Of a DNA stretch of 51,658 bases, positions 14,385 to 22,000 are shown piece after piece. The notes beneath the pieces were generated by a model. It made no database searches and was not told the origin of the DNA. It was given only the letters and a program-made list of their open reading frames with translations. The translations under genes and the position numbers were made by a program. The stretch is from Oscillospiraceae bacterium. GTDB lineage: Bacteria; Bacillota; Clostridia; Oscillospirales; Oscillospiraceae. The number at the start of each line of letters is the position of its first letter. The first letter of the stretch is position 1. The stretch is from NCBI GenBank assembly GCA_902785115.1, contig CACZXQ010000002.1, positions 1 through 51,658 of the forward strand. The letters are read 5' to 3'.

Positions 14385-15393
14385 CGGCTGCCTCCTCAAT
14401 CCTTAACTGCTCCATCGGCTCCTCCGCTTCCTCGATCCGCCGCCGAGCGAGCGCCGCATATTCCTCGTTGATCTCAATGCCGACGAACTCCCGCCGCAGC
14501 CGTTTCGCCACCGCTCCGGTTGTTCCGCTTCCAGCAAACGGATCGAGCACCGCGCCGCCAGAAGGACAGCCGGCCAGCACGCACGGCTCCACCAGTTTCT
14601 CCGGGAATGTCGCAAAATGCGCGCCCTTATATCCTCCGGTGCTGATCGTCCATACGTCGCGTCTGTTCCGCTTTTCTTGCTCGCCGCTGTACGGAATATG
14701 CCCGCCCAAGTGAGGCGTCGGTGTCTGCCTTAAAATGCGTTCCTTGCATCCGCTTCCGCGCCGCCGCTTTTGAGGCGGACCAAACGCCCCCAAACTTCCA
14801 GCAACGGCGTCGTTTTTCTCGCTGACGCGCGGCTCCCGTATTGTTTCAGCGTCGAAGTAGTAGCGCGGGGATTTCGACATCAGGAAGATGTACTCATGCG
14901 ATCGCGTGCAGCGGTCCTTCACGCTCTCCGGCATGGCGTTTGATTTGTTCCACACAATATCCTGCCTGAGATACCACCCGTCAGACCGCAGCGCAAAGGC
15001 CAGCATCCACGGAATACCGATCAGATCCTTCGTCTTGCAGCCCTGCGCTCTCGTTTTGTTCAGTTTCCCGACGATGGAGCCGGCGTTTGTACTCTGCTTT
15101 GCGCCCTCGCTATGGTGTCCGTCGGCATACCGGCCCTTTCCACTTCCTGCATAACTATCCCCGATGTTCACCCAAAGCGTCCCGTCGTCACGTAGCACCC
15201 GCCGAACCTCACGGAAAACCTCGACCAGCCGTGCGATGTATTCCTCCGGCGTGCTCTCCAATCCAATTTGACCGTTCACACCGTAGTCCCGCAAGCCAAA
15301 GTACGGCGGGGAAGTGATGCAGGTATAAAACCGGCCACTTTCCATTGACCGCAGGACCTCCACCGCGTCGCCCAACATGATTTCCTGCTTCAC
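14374..15393 (-). CDS. DNA methyltransferase, SPPY type
   Basis: A 339-residue enzyme. TSPPYFGLRDYG (SPPY at 28-31) is the catalytic motif and DPFAGSGTTGAVAKRLRREFVGIEINEEY near the C-terminus is the SAM site, the circular order of beta-class N4-cytosine or N6-adenine methyltransferases. The middle (about 90-270) should hold target recognition. GTG 15393 lies behind GAGGAGG. No partner endonuclease is next to it, so it is probably an orphan that protects phage DNA. Confidence 0.85.
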   Translation of the reverse strand: MKQEIMLGDAVEVLRSMESGRFYTCITSPPYFGLRDYGVNGQIGLESTPEEYIARLVEVFREVRRVLRDDGTLWVNIGDSYAGSGKGRYADGHHSEGAKQSTNAGSIVGKLNKTRAQGCKTKDLIGIPWMLAFALRSDGWYLRQDIVWNKSNAMPESVKDRCTRSHEYIFLMSKSPRYYFDAETIREPRVSEKNDAVAGSLGAFGPPQKRRRGSGCKERILRQTPTPHLGGHIPYSGEQEKRNRRDVWTISTGGYKGAHFATFPEKLVEPCVLAGCPSGGAVLDPFAGSGTTGAVAKRLRREFVGIEINEEYAALARRRIEEAEEPMEQLRIEEAAGEH

Positions 15394-15779
15394 GTTTCCG
15401 TTTCCTCCTCCGCCGGTCCAGCCCAAGGCCCGATCACCGCGCCGACCTCTCCGATGAACGGCCGCCACTCGACACCGTGCTTGATCTGCTTCACAACCTC
15501 ACCGCTGGCGTCCAGCACGTCGATCGCGTGCAGCTCGCACCATTCGTTGAAGTGGAACGTCATGCGCATACGGCTCTCCTCGAACTGACAGCCCATCAAT
15601 TCTTCCAAGTATTGCTTGATCTCGTCCTTTGCTTCGAGCATCACAGGCGGCGCGGCGTCGTCCTTGTAGTCCCTGCACACGACGTCCATGATCTCCGGGC
15701 ACCACGATTTCCTTCTGTACGAACGCACATATCCGGTGTAGGAGTAAACCTTTTCCGGCCGCACTTCGATCGCTCCCAC
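15390..15779 (-). CDS. Hypothetical early protein, 129 aa
   Basis: A mixed protein with Tyr/Arg-rich start (YSYTGYVRSYRRKSWCPEIMD) and acidic, proline-rich end (WAGPAEEETET). No family was recognised. It overlaps the methyltransferase start by 4 bp (GTGA), so translation is coupled. Confidence 0.5.
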   Translation of the reverse strand: MGAIEVRPEKVYSYTGYVRSYRRKSWCPEIMDVVCRDYKDDAAPPVMLEAKDEIKQYLEELMGCQFEESRMRMTFHFNEWCELHAIDVLDASGEVVKQIKHGVEWRPFIGEVGAVIGPWAGPAEEETET

Positions 15780-15782
15780 GGT

Positions 15783-16337
15783 TTACTCCTCCGCTGGTGC
15801 TTCTGCTCCGACAACGCTCAGGCGCACCCGCAGTAGTCTTTCTTCATCGTTCAGTCTGTTCAACTCTCCCACAAGGTCGTCGTGGAGATCCCCGGTTGCC
15901 ACATTCGCGTCCAGCACCGCGCCGATCTCTCTCTGCCTCCGTTCGATTGCCGCCAGACGCACACGATCATTTGTGATGCGCTCCTCCTGCGTCGGCTCTA
16001 CCGGCGGTTCGGGATCGTCAATGGCAATCTTCGCGAGCACCGCCGCCCGCACCCACTCTCCGGCGACATCCCGCGCGCTCTGCTCGAACGCTTCAAGGAG
16101 CACTTCAAAACCGTCCGCGTTCTTTTCCTTCACGGCCTCCCACATATCCTTGTGCTGGTGCTCCGCCGAATTGATCTTCGTCTTGATGCGCTCCAACGCG
16201 ACTTTCAGCTCCGCCCACGTCTCAGCGTCGGACGCAAAGCCGCGGTTGCGTTCTTTCAGGATCGGCACCAAGGCTTCCGCCTGCGCCGCCCCGATACCTG
16301 ATGCAACCGCGGTGTAACTCGAAACGTAATTCCCCAT
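15783..16337 (-). CDS. Hypothetical helical protein, 184 aa
   Basis: An acidic protein with long helices (residues about 15-110 and 120-170) and few aromatic residues. It has no signal peptide or membrane segment. No family was recognised. It lies in the early operon with 3 nt to the next gene. Confidence 0.5.
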   Translation of the reverse strand: MGNYVSSYTAVASGIGAAQAEALVPILKERNRGFASDAETWAELKVALERIKTKINSAEHQHKDMWEAVKEKNADGFEVLLEAFEQSARDVAGEWVRAAVLAKIAIDDPEPPVEPTQEERITNDRVRLAAIERRQREIGAVLDANVATGDLHDDLVGELNRLNDEERLLRVRLSVVGAEAPAEE

Positions 16338-16351
16338 CTTTGAAATCCTCC

Positions 16352-16588
16352 TTATCTGTATTTCTCAGGCAGCGGCGCAGGCTGTTCTCCCGGCTCCGCC
16401 GCCCAAACTTCCGCGTCGTGTATCTTGTGCCAATGGCACCCCCACACAGCGGCCGCGCACATGATCGCTGACAGCTTCGAGCTACACGGCACAACCACCG
16501 AGCCGTATTTTGGATGTATCACGCGCGCCACACCGGGCCGTTTCCACAGCTCCCTCAGCGTGTCGCGAACCCTTTGCCGGTCGTTCAT
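16352..16588 (-). CDS. Hypothetical early protein, 78 aa
   Basis: The start overlaps the stop of the 3D-domain gene by ATGA. The middle has a Cys/Trp/His cluster (SAIMCAAAVWGCHWHKIHD), perhaps a metal site. No family was recognised. Confidence 0.5.
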   Translation of the reverse strand: MNDRQRVRDTLRELWKRPGVARVIHPKYGSVVVPCSSKLSAIMCAAAVWGCHWHKIHDAEVWAAEPGEQPAPLPEKYR

Positions 16589-17280
16589 CGCCAGCTCACG
16601 CCCGCCGTGTACGTCCCCAGCCGCAGCGCCTCCGCGTGGTCGTTCACGTAGATGTCAATGCACCGCCCGGAAACGCCCGTGTCCTCCGCAACATAGATTT
16701 TCCCGTTGATCTCGACCTCGCTGCCGAGCGGGATAACATCGGGATCTACCGATATTGTCCGGTCCGTTCGCGCCTTTACGCCCGTTTTGGTAATGCCATA
16801 GCCTCGATCTCCGGGACTTTTCCCGGTACACTCCTCGCACGCGCAATAGTGATAGATGCGGAACTCTCCCGCCTGCATCCACGCCGGCGCGTTGTAGATT
16901 GCCGCGGCGCTCTCGTCAACGTAAAGATCGCTTGCGCCCATGACCGGCTCACACTCCGCGCCGTCGCGGTTTTCTTTCTCCGCAAGCTCGTCCAGCCGCC
17001 GCAGCTCCAAAAGCAGCCGCGCGTTTTCCGCCTCCAACTCCTCGACGCGCGCGGCGTCCTGCTCTGCTTTCGTCTGAATGTTCGGCGCAACATAGATCGC
17101 GAACAGCGAAGCGGCGATTGATACGACCGTAAGGAACGCGCCGAGGAAGATGCGCCGCGTCCGCAGCCGCTCCGCCTTTTGCCGCTCCCGCCGAGCACGC
17201 GCGCGGCAATTCGCCGCGAACTGCTCCAACCAAGCCCGCCGCGCCTGCACGTGGGCGAGGAACGTTTCAAACTCCTTCAT
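16585..17280 (-). CDS. Membrane-anchored 3D-domain protein
   Basis: A 231-residue protein with a basic N-terminus, one membrane helix at about residues 43-65 (IFLGAFLTVVSIAASLFAIYV), a coiled coil to about 110, and a C-terminal 3D domain of the RlpA/MltA double-psi barrel type: the three acidic blocks ISVDPDVIPLG, VAEDTG and CIDIYV. Such domains act on, or bind, peptidoglycan. ATG 17280 is behind GGGGGAAG. Its place in the early, not the lytic, module suggests cell-envelope work during infection or lysogeny. Confidence 0.75.
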   Translation of the reverse strand: MKEFETFLAHVQARRAWLEQFAANCRARARRERQKAERLRTRRIFLGAFLTVVSIAASLFAIYVAPNIQTKAEQDAARVEELEAENARLLLELRRLDELAEKENRDGAECEPVMGASDLYVDESAAAIYNAPAWMQAGEFRIYHYCACEECTGKSPGDRGYGITKTGVKARTDRTISVDPDVIPLGSEVEINGKIYVAEDTGVSGRCIDIYVNDHAEALRLGTYTAGVSWR

Positions 17281-17443
17281 CGGTTCTTCCCCCGTTCTTC
17301 TCCGTGACCTCATACTCCGCGCCGAAACGACGCCGGCCGCACTCTGCGCACGTGATCTTTTCTGCCTTTCCGGGCAGCTGCTTGACCTTCATGCCCGCGG
17401 CGATCAGCCCCAGCGAGCACGGTTTACAAAGAGCCTTTTTCAT
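17267..17443 (-). CDS. Small zinc-ribbon protein, 58 aa
   Basis: Reads MKKALCKPCSLGLIAAG, then ITCAECGRRRFGAEYEV: two Cys pairs (C6/C9 and C32/C35) of a zinc ribbon, common as a short orphan gene in Clostridia phages. AAAGGAG stands 10 nt before the ATG. It overlaps the 3D-domain gene by 14 bp. Function unknown. Confidence 0.65.
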   Translation of the reverse strand: MKKALCKPCSLGLIAAGMKVKQLPGKAEKITCAECGRRRFGAEYEVTEKNGGRTDEGV

Positions 17444-17465
17444 ATTGTTTTCTTCTCCTTTGTTC

Positions 17466-17495
17466 TTGTTCCTGCCGTGCCATCGGTGCTATACT
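17466..17495 (+). promoter_or_regulatory. Promoter of a small + strand gene
   Basis: TTGTTC (17466-17471), an 18-bp spacer and TATACT (17490-17495) with TGC directly before the -10 (extended -10). It repeats the GTGCTATACT word of the promoter at 4371-4399. Confidence 0.5.
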
Positions 17496-17549
17496 CCATC
17501 TTGCGGAGCGTTGCAGCGCTCTAGCATCTAAAGAAAGGAGTTGCACACC

Positions 17550-17720
17550 ATGACCAACAAGGAATTGGCCGTCCAGATTTACACAGCTTTGCTTAATGCC
17601 AACGCAGCCGTGCTTTCAAATCCGAACTTTAGCGGCACCGCCGGCACACCTTCGTTTGATACGATTGAAAAGGAAGTTGCCGACCTGACGGCACGCCTCT
17701 CACGGATCAAAGACAACTGA
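17550..17720 (+). CDS. Small independently transcribed protein, 56 aa
   Basis: A + strand gene between two leftward early genes, with AAAGGAG 7 nt before the ATG and its own promoter. It reads MTNKELAVQIYTALLNANAAVLSNPNF, then FDTIEKEVADLTARLSRIKDN: two helices with a Gly/Thr/Pro linker. Its end overlaps the end of the convergent HD gene by 21 bp. No family was recognised. Like the genes at 4428 and 7023 it looks like a separate accessory unit. Confidence 0.55.
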   Translation: MTNKELAVQIYTALLNANAAVLSNPNFSGTAGTPSFDTIEKEVADLTARLSRIKDN

Positions 17721-18359
17721 CAACCCACATTCCAAATGGCGTTTATCGCCCGTACCGCTCCCAAGCTCTACGCTTTGGAGCGGTTCGTCATTCTCTACCT
17801 CTCTTTCGTCGATTCTCGCCGCTCCCATATCTGCCTCGTGGAGCCACCACACCCACGGCGTCACATCCATCGCCGCGTCGAGTTGCCGCAGATCCCCGCG
17901 CGCTGCCGCGTCGAACGCTCCCATGTGCCACCGAATCGCCAGCGCCTCCGCCGGCGTCAGCTTCATGTGCTGTGAAATCAGGTATGCCGACTTTTCACCA
18001 TGCCCGAACGGAAAAGGATCGGAGTATCTAAAGCCGCCCCTTCCGTCCGCGTGGTAAACGTCATGCTTGCAAACGTCGTGAAGCAAGCCCATGACCGCGA
18101 TGCTCTCCTTCACGTCCTCCGCCAGCAGGTCGATCCTCCCGCTCACGCCGAAAATCTCCACGCTCGCGATCTTTGCCAGCCGATGATGCACGTTAAGGCT
18201 GTGCTCCACGAGGCCGCCCGTGTGCGCGCCGTGGTGTTTCGCTCCCGCCGGCGCATCAAAGAACTCCGTTTCGTTTTCGAGCCACGCCAACAGCTCCGCC
18301 GCGCCCTCGCGCTTGATGTATTTGTTGTAAAGCGTCACAAAAACTTCCTGATTGCTCAT
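17700..18359 (-). CDS. HD-domain phosphohydrolase
   Basis: A 219-residue protein with the HD signature: HHGAHTGGLVEHSLNVHHR (residues 42-60), the H94-D95 pair in MGLLHDVCKHD, and later HGEKSAYLIS and IRWHMG. This is the metal-dependent phosphohydrolase fold acting on nucleotides or, in some phage proteins, on signalling nucleotides. ATG 18359 follows GAGGAGG. The role in phage infection is not known; nucleotide pool control or counter-signalling are possibilities. Confidence 0.75.
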   Translation of the reverse strand: MSNQEVFVTLYNKYIKREGAAELLAWLENETEFFDAPAGAKHHGAHTGGLVEHSLNVHHRLAKIASVEIFGVSGRIDLLAEDVKESIAVMGLLHDVCKHDVYHADGRGGFRYSDPFPFGHGEKSAYLISQHMKLTPAEALAIRWHMGAFDAAARGDLRQLDAAMDVTPWVWWLHEADMGAARIDEREVENDEPLQSVELGSGTGDKRHLECGLSVVFDP

Positions 18360-18369
18360 GCCGTCCTCC

Positions 18370-18612
18370 TCACTCGCTGACCGCGAGCTGCGCCCGCCGA
18401 CGCTCAAACACTTTTCGCTGCGCCAGCTCCGCCGAATACTCCGGCCGGCCGTTCTTGTCCATTTCTCCGGTAAAGCCGCGCTTCAGCTCGTCATACACGG
18501 AAGCGCGATTGAATCCGACACACGCCGCGATCTCCGCGACGGCCATGCTCTGACCGTAAAGCTCCTCGATCTTCTTCCGATTCTCAAAATTCATAAACCG
18601 ATTGCGCCCCAT
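18370..18612 (-). CDS. IS30-type HTH regulator, 80 aa
   Basis: Residues about 10-50 (RKKIEELYGQSMAVAEIAACVGFNRASVYDELKRG) form the helix-turn-helix found at the N-terminus of IS30-family transposases. It matches the same segment of the transposase at 18911-20005 (IEKWLGEGMKAPEIARLLGVSRQTVWREIKRG) at R, IE, M, EIA, G, R, V, E and KRG. There is no DDE domain. As the first gene of the leftward early operon, with CGCAACA sites at its promoter, it is a good candidate for an autoregulating early repressor. Confidence 0.7.
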   Translation of the reverse strand: MGRNRFMNFENRKKIEELYGQSMAVAEIAACVGFNRASVYDELKRGFTGEMDKNGRPEYSAELAQRKVFERRRAQLAVSE

Positions 18613-18650
18613 TTCAAAACCTCCCTTTCAAAAAAATTGCAAAAAAATAA

Positions 18651-18717
18651 GCGCAACACAAAGTTGCGCTTGCGTGGCGTTGTTTTTTGTTGCCACTTGT
18701 CAACTTGTGTTGCGTTT
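18651..18717. promoter_or_regulatory. Operator-like CGCAACA sites at the leftward early promoter
   Basis: AAACGCAACACAAG (minus strand, 18717-18704) directly follows the -10 box, and GCGCAAC-ACAAA-GTTGCGC (18651-18669) is a perfect 7-bp inverted repeat further down the leader. Both hold the CGCAACA core of the four-copy array at 831-936, and the two CGCAACACAA words face each other. Confidence 0.55.
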
Positions 18718-18746
18718 ATCTTAATTGTTCAGCTCCGGAAAGTCAA
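18718..18746 (-). promoter_or_regulatory. Leftward early promoter
   Basis: On the minus strand TTGACT (18746-18741), a 17-bp spacer and TAAGAT (18723-18718). It precedes the HTH gene at 18612 and probably the whole operon down to 4901. The stretch 18747-18910 upstream holds nothing else that I can recognise. Confidence 0.65.
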
Positions 18747-18910
18747 GCAATAAACTTAACCAATTTTTCACGGTCTGCTTTGTTTATTTCTGACAAGACA
18801 ATGTGACCGCCGCCTTTCTCCCGGCGTCGGCCTCGTATATCCTATTCACTTTCGACCGCATATCTTCCGCCTCCCGCTGACCCGCCGGCCGGTATTGTCT
18901 CGGTTTATCC

Positions 18911-20005
18911 TTACATGGCGATTCCCAGCCGCGCAAGCTCCTCGGCGAAAAGCTCGTTGCTGCTGCGGTAGCCGAACATCGGCCGCGGGTAATCGTTCAT
19001 CCACGCTTCCGTTTCGGCAATCTGCCTCGTCGTCACCTTCGAGAAGTCCGTGCCCTTCGGATGCTTCCGCCGCGCCATTCCGTTTTGGTTCTCGTTGGTG
19101 CCGCGCTCAAATGAGGAATACGGATGGCAGTAATAGAGCTTCGTGCGCTGCGTCTTTTTATTGATATACGACCCTTCCATGCCCTCCGTGTCTGCGAACT
19201 CGGTGCCGTTGTCCACGGTAATCGACTTGAAGATCGCGCGGAACTTCTTCGCTCCCATCTTCTTTTCGAGCCGGTCGAGCGCATGGACGATCGTTTCCGC
19301 CTTGCGATTCTTTACCTTGATAATGAACTCTTTGCGCGTCTTGCGCTCCGTCAGCGTGAGCAGCGCCGCCTTTCCGGTATTCTTTGCGGAATAGATTGTG
19401 TCGCCCTCCCAATGACCGAACGCCTCGCGGCTGTCCACTTCCTCCGGCCGCTTCTCTATGCTTTCGCCGGCCGGCGCGCGGCTGATCTTCTCCTTTTCGA
19501 GCCGCTGATACTTTGCCTTGTGCTTCCCGCGGCGCGGCAAGTCCTCCATGTGAAGATGCAGGAACACGCCCTTGCGTACATAACTGTATATCGTGTTCGG
19601 CGTAACCCAATTCTGAAAAGTCTTGCCCTCTTGCCTCGCGTAGCCGATCAACGCGCCGGGGCTGCAATCCTTTTCCATAATCGTTTTCTCTATCCACCGC
19701 GCATATTCAAAATCGTTGCCGATCTTGATTTGCGGTCCCTTCGCGCGCAGGTTCTCACGGTATTTTTCATCCGCAATATCAGGGCTGTATGCCTGCTTCA
19801 TTTCCCACGTCGCGCTATCCAGCCGCTCATACTGCCCGCGCTTGATCTCGCGCCACACGGTTTGTCGGCTGACACCCAGCAGGCGCGCGATCTCCGGCGC
19901 TTTCATCCCTTCACCCAGCCACTTTTCAATATTCAAGCGGTCTGTCATGGTCAAGTGCCGCCAAAAATTGCGCTTGTGCGGCTTCGGCTGTGCCTTTCTT
20001 CGCAT
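18911..20005 (-). CDS. IS30-family DDE transposase
   Basis: A 364-residue full-length IS30-type protein: N-terminal HTH (residues about 23-57), then the rve core with D202 (GHWEGDTIYS), D265 (ITVDNGTEF) and a Glu in FERGTNENQNG (E300, giving the DD-about-34-E spacing), ending in the usual FGYRSSNELF block. The ATG at 20005 lies behind AAGGAGG. It has its own promoter at 20054-20082. I found no convincing terminal inverted repeats on either side, so it may be a resident phage gene rather than an inserted IS. Confidence 0.85.
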   Translation of the reverse strand: MRRKAQPKPHKRNFWRHLTMTDRLNIEKWLGEGMKAPEIARLLGVSRQTVWREIKRGQYERLDSATWEMKQAYSPDIADEKYRENLRAKGPQIKIGNDFEYARWIEKTIMEKDCSPGALIGYARQEGKTFQNWVTPNTIYSYVRKGVFLHLHMEDLPRRGKHKAKYQRLEKEKISRAPAGESIEKRPEEVDSREAFGHWEGDTIYSAKNTGKAALLTLTERKTRKEFIIKVKNRKAETIVHALDRLEKKMGAKKFRAIFKSITVDNGTEFADTEGMEGSYINKKTQRTKLYYCHPYSSFERGTNENQNGMARRKHPKGTDFSKVTTRQIAETEAWMNDYPRPMFGYRSSNELFAEELARLGIAM

Positions 20006-20053
20006 TTCTCGCTTCCTCCTTTGCCGTTTCTTGTCGCTTCGTGTCGTGTCTTA

Positions 20054-20082
20054 ATTTTACGGCAAGGGGGCTTTTTCGTCAA
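20054..20082 (-). promoter_or_regulatory. Promoter of the IS30 transposase gene
   Basis: Minus-strand TTGACG (20082-20077), a 17-bp spacer and TAAAAT (20059-20054), 48 bp before the ATG. It lies past the late terminator, so the transposase is transcribed separately from the late genes. Confidence 0.65.
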
Positions 20083-20142
20083 TCCGGCATATCTTGTGCC
20101 TTGTGCGAATATTAGACATATTGCTCGAATAATGAGCACGTG

Positions 20143-20175
20143 AAAAAGCCGCCCGGTCTATTGTGACCGAGCGGC
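20143..20175 (-). terminator. Terminator of the late operon
   Basis: On the minus strand an 11-bp stem (GCCGCTCGGTC with GACCGGGCGGC, one U-G pair) with a 6-nt loop and a TTTTT tail, 12 nt after the holin-like gene. It is a textbook intrinsic terminator and closes the structural and lysis operon. Confidence 0.85.
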
Positions 20176-20187
20176 TTCAATAATATT

Positions 20188-20526
20188 TCATTCCTGCGGC
20201 ATTTCCATAAGCTGCTCCGGCTGTCCGTACAGCTCGTTATGCAGTTTGATAACTGCGGCTTCCAGCGCGTTCATAACGTCGTGGTCGTCGATGGAGTAGC
20301 CCTTGCTTTCGAGATACGAAAGGACATAGTGCCGTTTCGCGTCCGCCGCCTCGCGGCTGTAAAGCTGCTCCGCCGCCTTGACCGCCAGCGTCGCCAGCGC
20401 TTCCAGCCGTTCGAGATCCTGCGCCTTGGCCTTGCGGCGCAGCACGGGGATCACAAACAGGGAGATCACGACCGCCGCAAGCGAAATGATCGCGTTTACC
20501 AGTGGGGTAATGTTGATGGTTTCCAT
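20188..20526 (-). CDS. Holin, LLH-like family
   Basis: A 112-residue protein: one membrane helix near the N-terminus (residues about 8-30, NAIISLAAVVISLFVIPVL) followed by a basic turn (RRKAKAQDLERL) and a helical cytoplasmic tail (LATLAVKAAEQLYSREAADAKRHYVLSYLESKG). This is the layout of phage holins of the LLH type. AAAGGAGG precedes the ATG. It follows the lysin gene, as expected of a lysis cassette. Confidence 0.75.
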   Translation of the reverse strand: METINITPLVNAIISLAAVVISLFVIPVLRRKAKAQDLERLEALATLAVKAAEQLYSREAADAKRHYVLSYLESKGYSIDDHDVMNALEAAVIKLHNELYGQPEQLMEMPQE

Positions 20527-20540
20527 GATGGTTTCCTCCT

Positions 20541-21374
20541 TTATGATGCGCGCACGGCACCGCCGAGCGCCTGAAGCAGCGCGCTTACGTTCGGCACCTG
20601 CGCCGCCGCGTTCAGCCAATAGTCCGGCGTATTGATTACGCCGCCGGCGACGAGCGCCGCGACGCCGTTCTCCACGGTGGACGACCGCGCGCCGGTCTTG
20701 CTGATCTTGGCCGCGGCTTTATTGAAAAGCGCGTCCAAATACTTGACCTTGCCGCTGTCCACGACTTCCTTCCAATACTCCGGCGAGTTGATAACGCCGA
20801 GCTTCGCCAGCTTGTCGATCGCCGCGGCCGCCGCGCCGCCGGACAGCTCCCGCGCGGCCCGCGCGAAGTCCGGCGCGATAAAGCCGCGGATAAACCTGCC
20901 GTTTACCTTCATCGGCCGGTCCGCCACCTGTGAGGGATTGCCCTTGTTTCCCTCCGTGACGGTAAACGCGCCCATGCCGACGCCCGTGACGATGCCGACG
21001 TGATCCGGCGCGCCCTTGTTATCGGTCGCGATGAAATTCTTGCTGTCGTCCTGCCAGTCGTAAATGATGGCGTCGCCCAGCTTCGGCACGTAGTTGTCGC
21101 GCTCGACCCAAATGCCGAGCTTTTTTGCAAGCTCGATCCACGCGGTACAGCTGCACTCCGTCCCGGTATAGTCCGCGACGCCGGCCGTTATGTATGCCGC
21201 GCTCGCCGTGGCAGCGCACCACGCATAGCTCGTCGTCATTTTTACGCCGCGGGCGAGCGGCTTGTGGTCGTTGTAGATTCTGATGATCTCACGGTGGACC
21301 GCGCCGCCCTGCTTCGCGCCTTTCCATCCGGTGATCGTCCGCACAACCTTTTGCCTTAAATCCATTTCGGTCAT
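20541..21374 (-). CDS. CHAP-domain endolysin
   Basis: A 277-residue enzyme. The CHAP amidase/peptidase core has C53 (YAWCAATASAAY), H125 (GAPDHVGIV) and the VTEGN block (139-143). The C-terminal 95 residues hold two related units (LAKLGVINSPEYWKEVV and LVAGGVINTPDYWLNAA), a probable cell-wall-binding repeat of Clostridia lysins. It cuts peptidoglycan at the end of the lytic cycle once the holin opens the membrane; no signal peptide is present, in line with holin-dependent export. Confidence 0.85.
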   Translation of the reverse strand: MTEMDLRQKVVRTITGWKGAKQGGAVHREIIRIYNDHKPLARGVKMTTSYAWCAATASAAYITAGVADYTGTECSCTAWIELAKKLGIWVERDNYVPKLGDAIIYDWQDDSKNFIATDNKGAPDHVGIVTGVGMGAFTVTEGNKGNPSQVADRPMKVNGRFIRGFIAPDFARAARELSGGAAAAAIDKLAKLGVINSPEYWKEVVDSGKVKYLDALFNKAAAKISKTGARSSTVENGVAALVAGGVINTPDYWLNAAAQVPNVSALLQALGGAVRAS

Positions 21375-21395
21375 AATGATATGCCTCCGTTTCTC

Positions 21396-21686
21396 TTATC
21401 CTGCGTCTTGCGCTTCACCGGGCGTCTCTTTCTTGCTTCTTCCGAAAAGGCCGCCGTCGTTGTGCTCCCAAATGTTTTCGACGCCCTTGATCACGTTCAC
21501 GCCCAAAATCGTTTCGATCGCCTGCTGCGAAAGCTCCACCACGGGGAACGCCTCGCCGTATTTCACCGTCGCATAGGCGGCGATGGCATAGCTGACGGAC
21601 ACCCACACCAGCGCCGCGATCTGCGTGGTGATAAAGAGCACCTTTGTCACGCTCGGCTCTTTCTTCACAATGCGCCGTTTCATCAT
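21396..21686 (-). CDS. Holin-like membrane protein
   Basis: A 96-residue protein with a basic N-terminus and a membrane helix at about residues 14-38 (VLFITTQIAALVWVSVSYAIAAYA), then a soluble amphipathic stretch. Two adjacent ATGs (21686, 21683) are possible starts. It lies between the XhlA-like and lysin genes, so a second holin or antiholin is likely. The exact family is not certain. Confidence 0.6.
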   Translation of the reverse strand: MMKRRIVKKEPSVTKVLFITTQIAALVWVSVSYAIAAYATVKYGEAFPVVELSQQAIETILGVNVIKGVENIWEHNDGGLFGRSKKETPGEAQDAG

Positions 21687-22000
21687 ACCAGCCCCAGCTT
21701 TGCGAAAAGAAACCCGACCAGCGCCGCGATCACGGCCTTTGCGATCTTCTCCGCAATCCCTTCCCACTTCTTCACGGGTTTTTGCTCGATCTCCTTGACC
21801 TGAGATTTCAGCGTCGAAACGTCGCTCTGGACCTTCGTGATGTTTTCGGCGATGTGCTTTTGCTCCACGGCAAGGACCTCCATCGCCGTAACAAGCCTGT
21901 GTACCTCGTCGATCTTTTCCGTCATTTCATCGAGCCGGTGCGTATTGCTTTTGCTGCGCTCCTCCACCGCCGTCAAGCGGCTCATTTCTTCAGGTGTCAT
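21683..22000 (-). CDS. XhlA-like hemolysin/holin-associated protein
   Basis: A 105-residue protein with a long coiled coil (residues 1-75, with heptad-like L/V spacing) and a C-terminal membrane helix (AKAVIAALVGFLFAKLGL). This is the plan of XhlA of PBSX-type lysis cassettes, which works with a holin. Coupled to the next gene by overlap of stop and start. Confidence 0.7.
   Translation of the reverse strand: MTPEEMSRLTAVEERSKSNTHRLDEMTEKIDEVHRLVTAMEVLAVEQKHIAENITKVQSDVSTLKSQVKEIEQKPVKKWEGIAEKIAKAVIAALVGFLFAKLGLV

Noticed and set aside
18747..20142. Terminal inverted repeats for an IS30 insertion
   Set aside because: I compared the flanks of the transposase by eye and found no 20-30 bp inverted match and no clear target duplication; a computed alignment could still find diverged ends.
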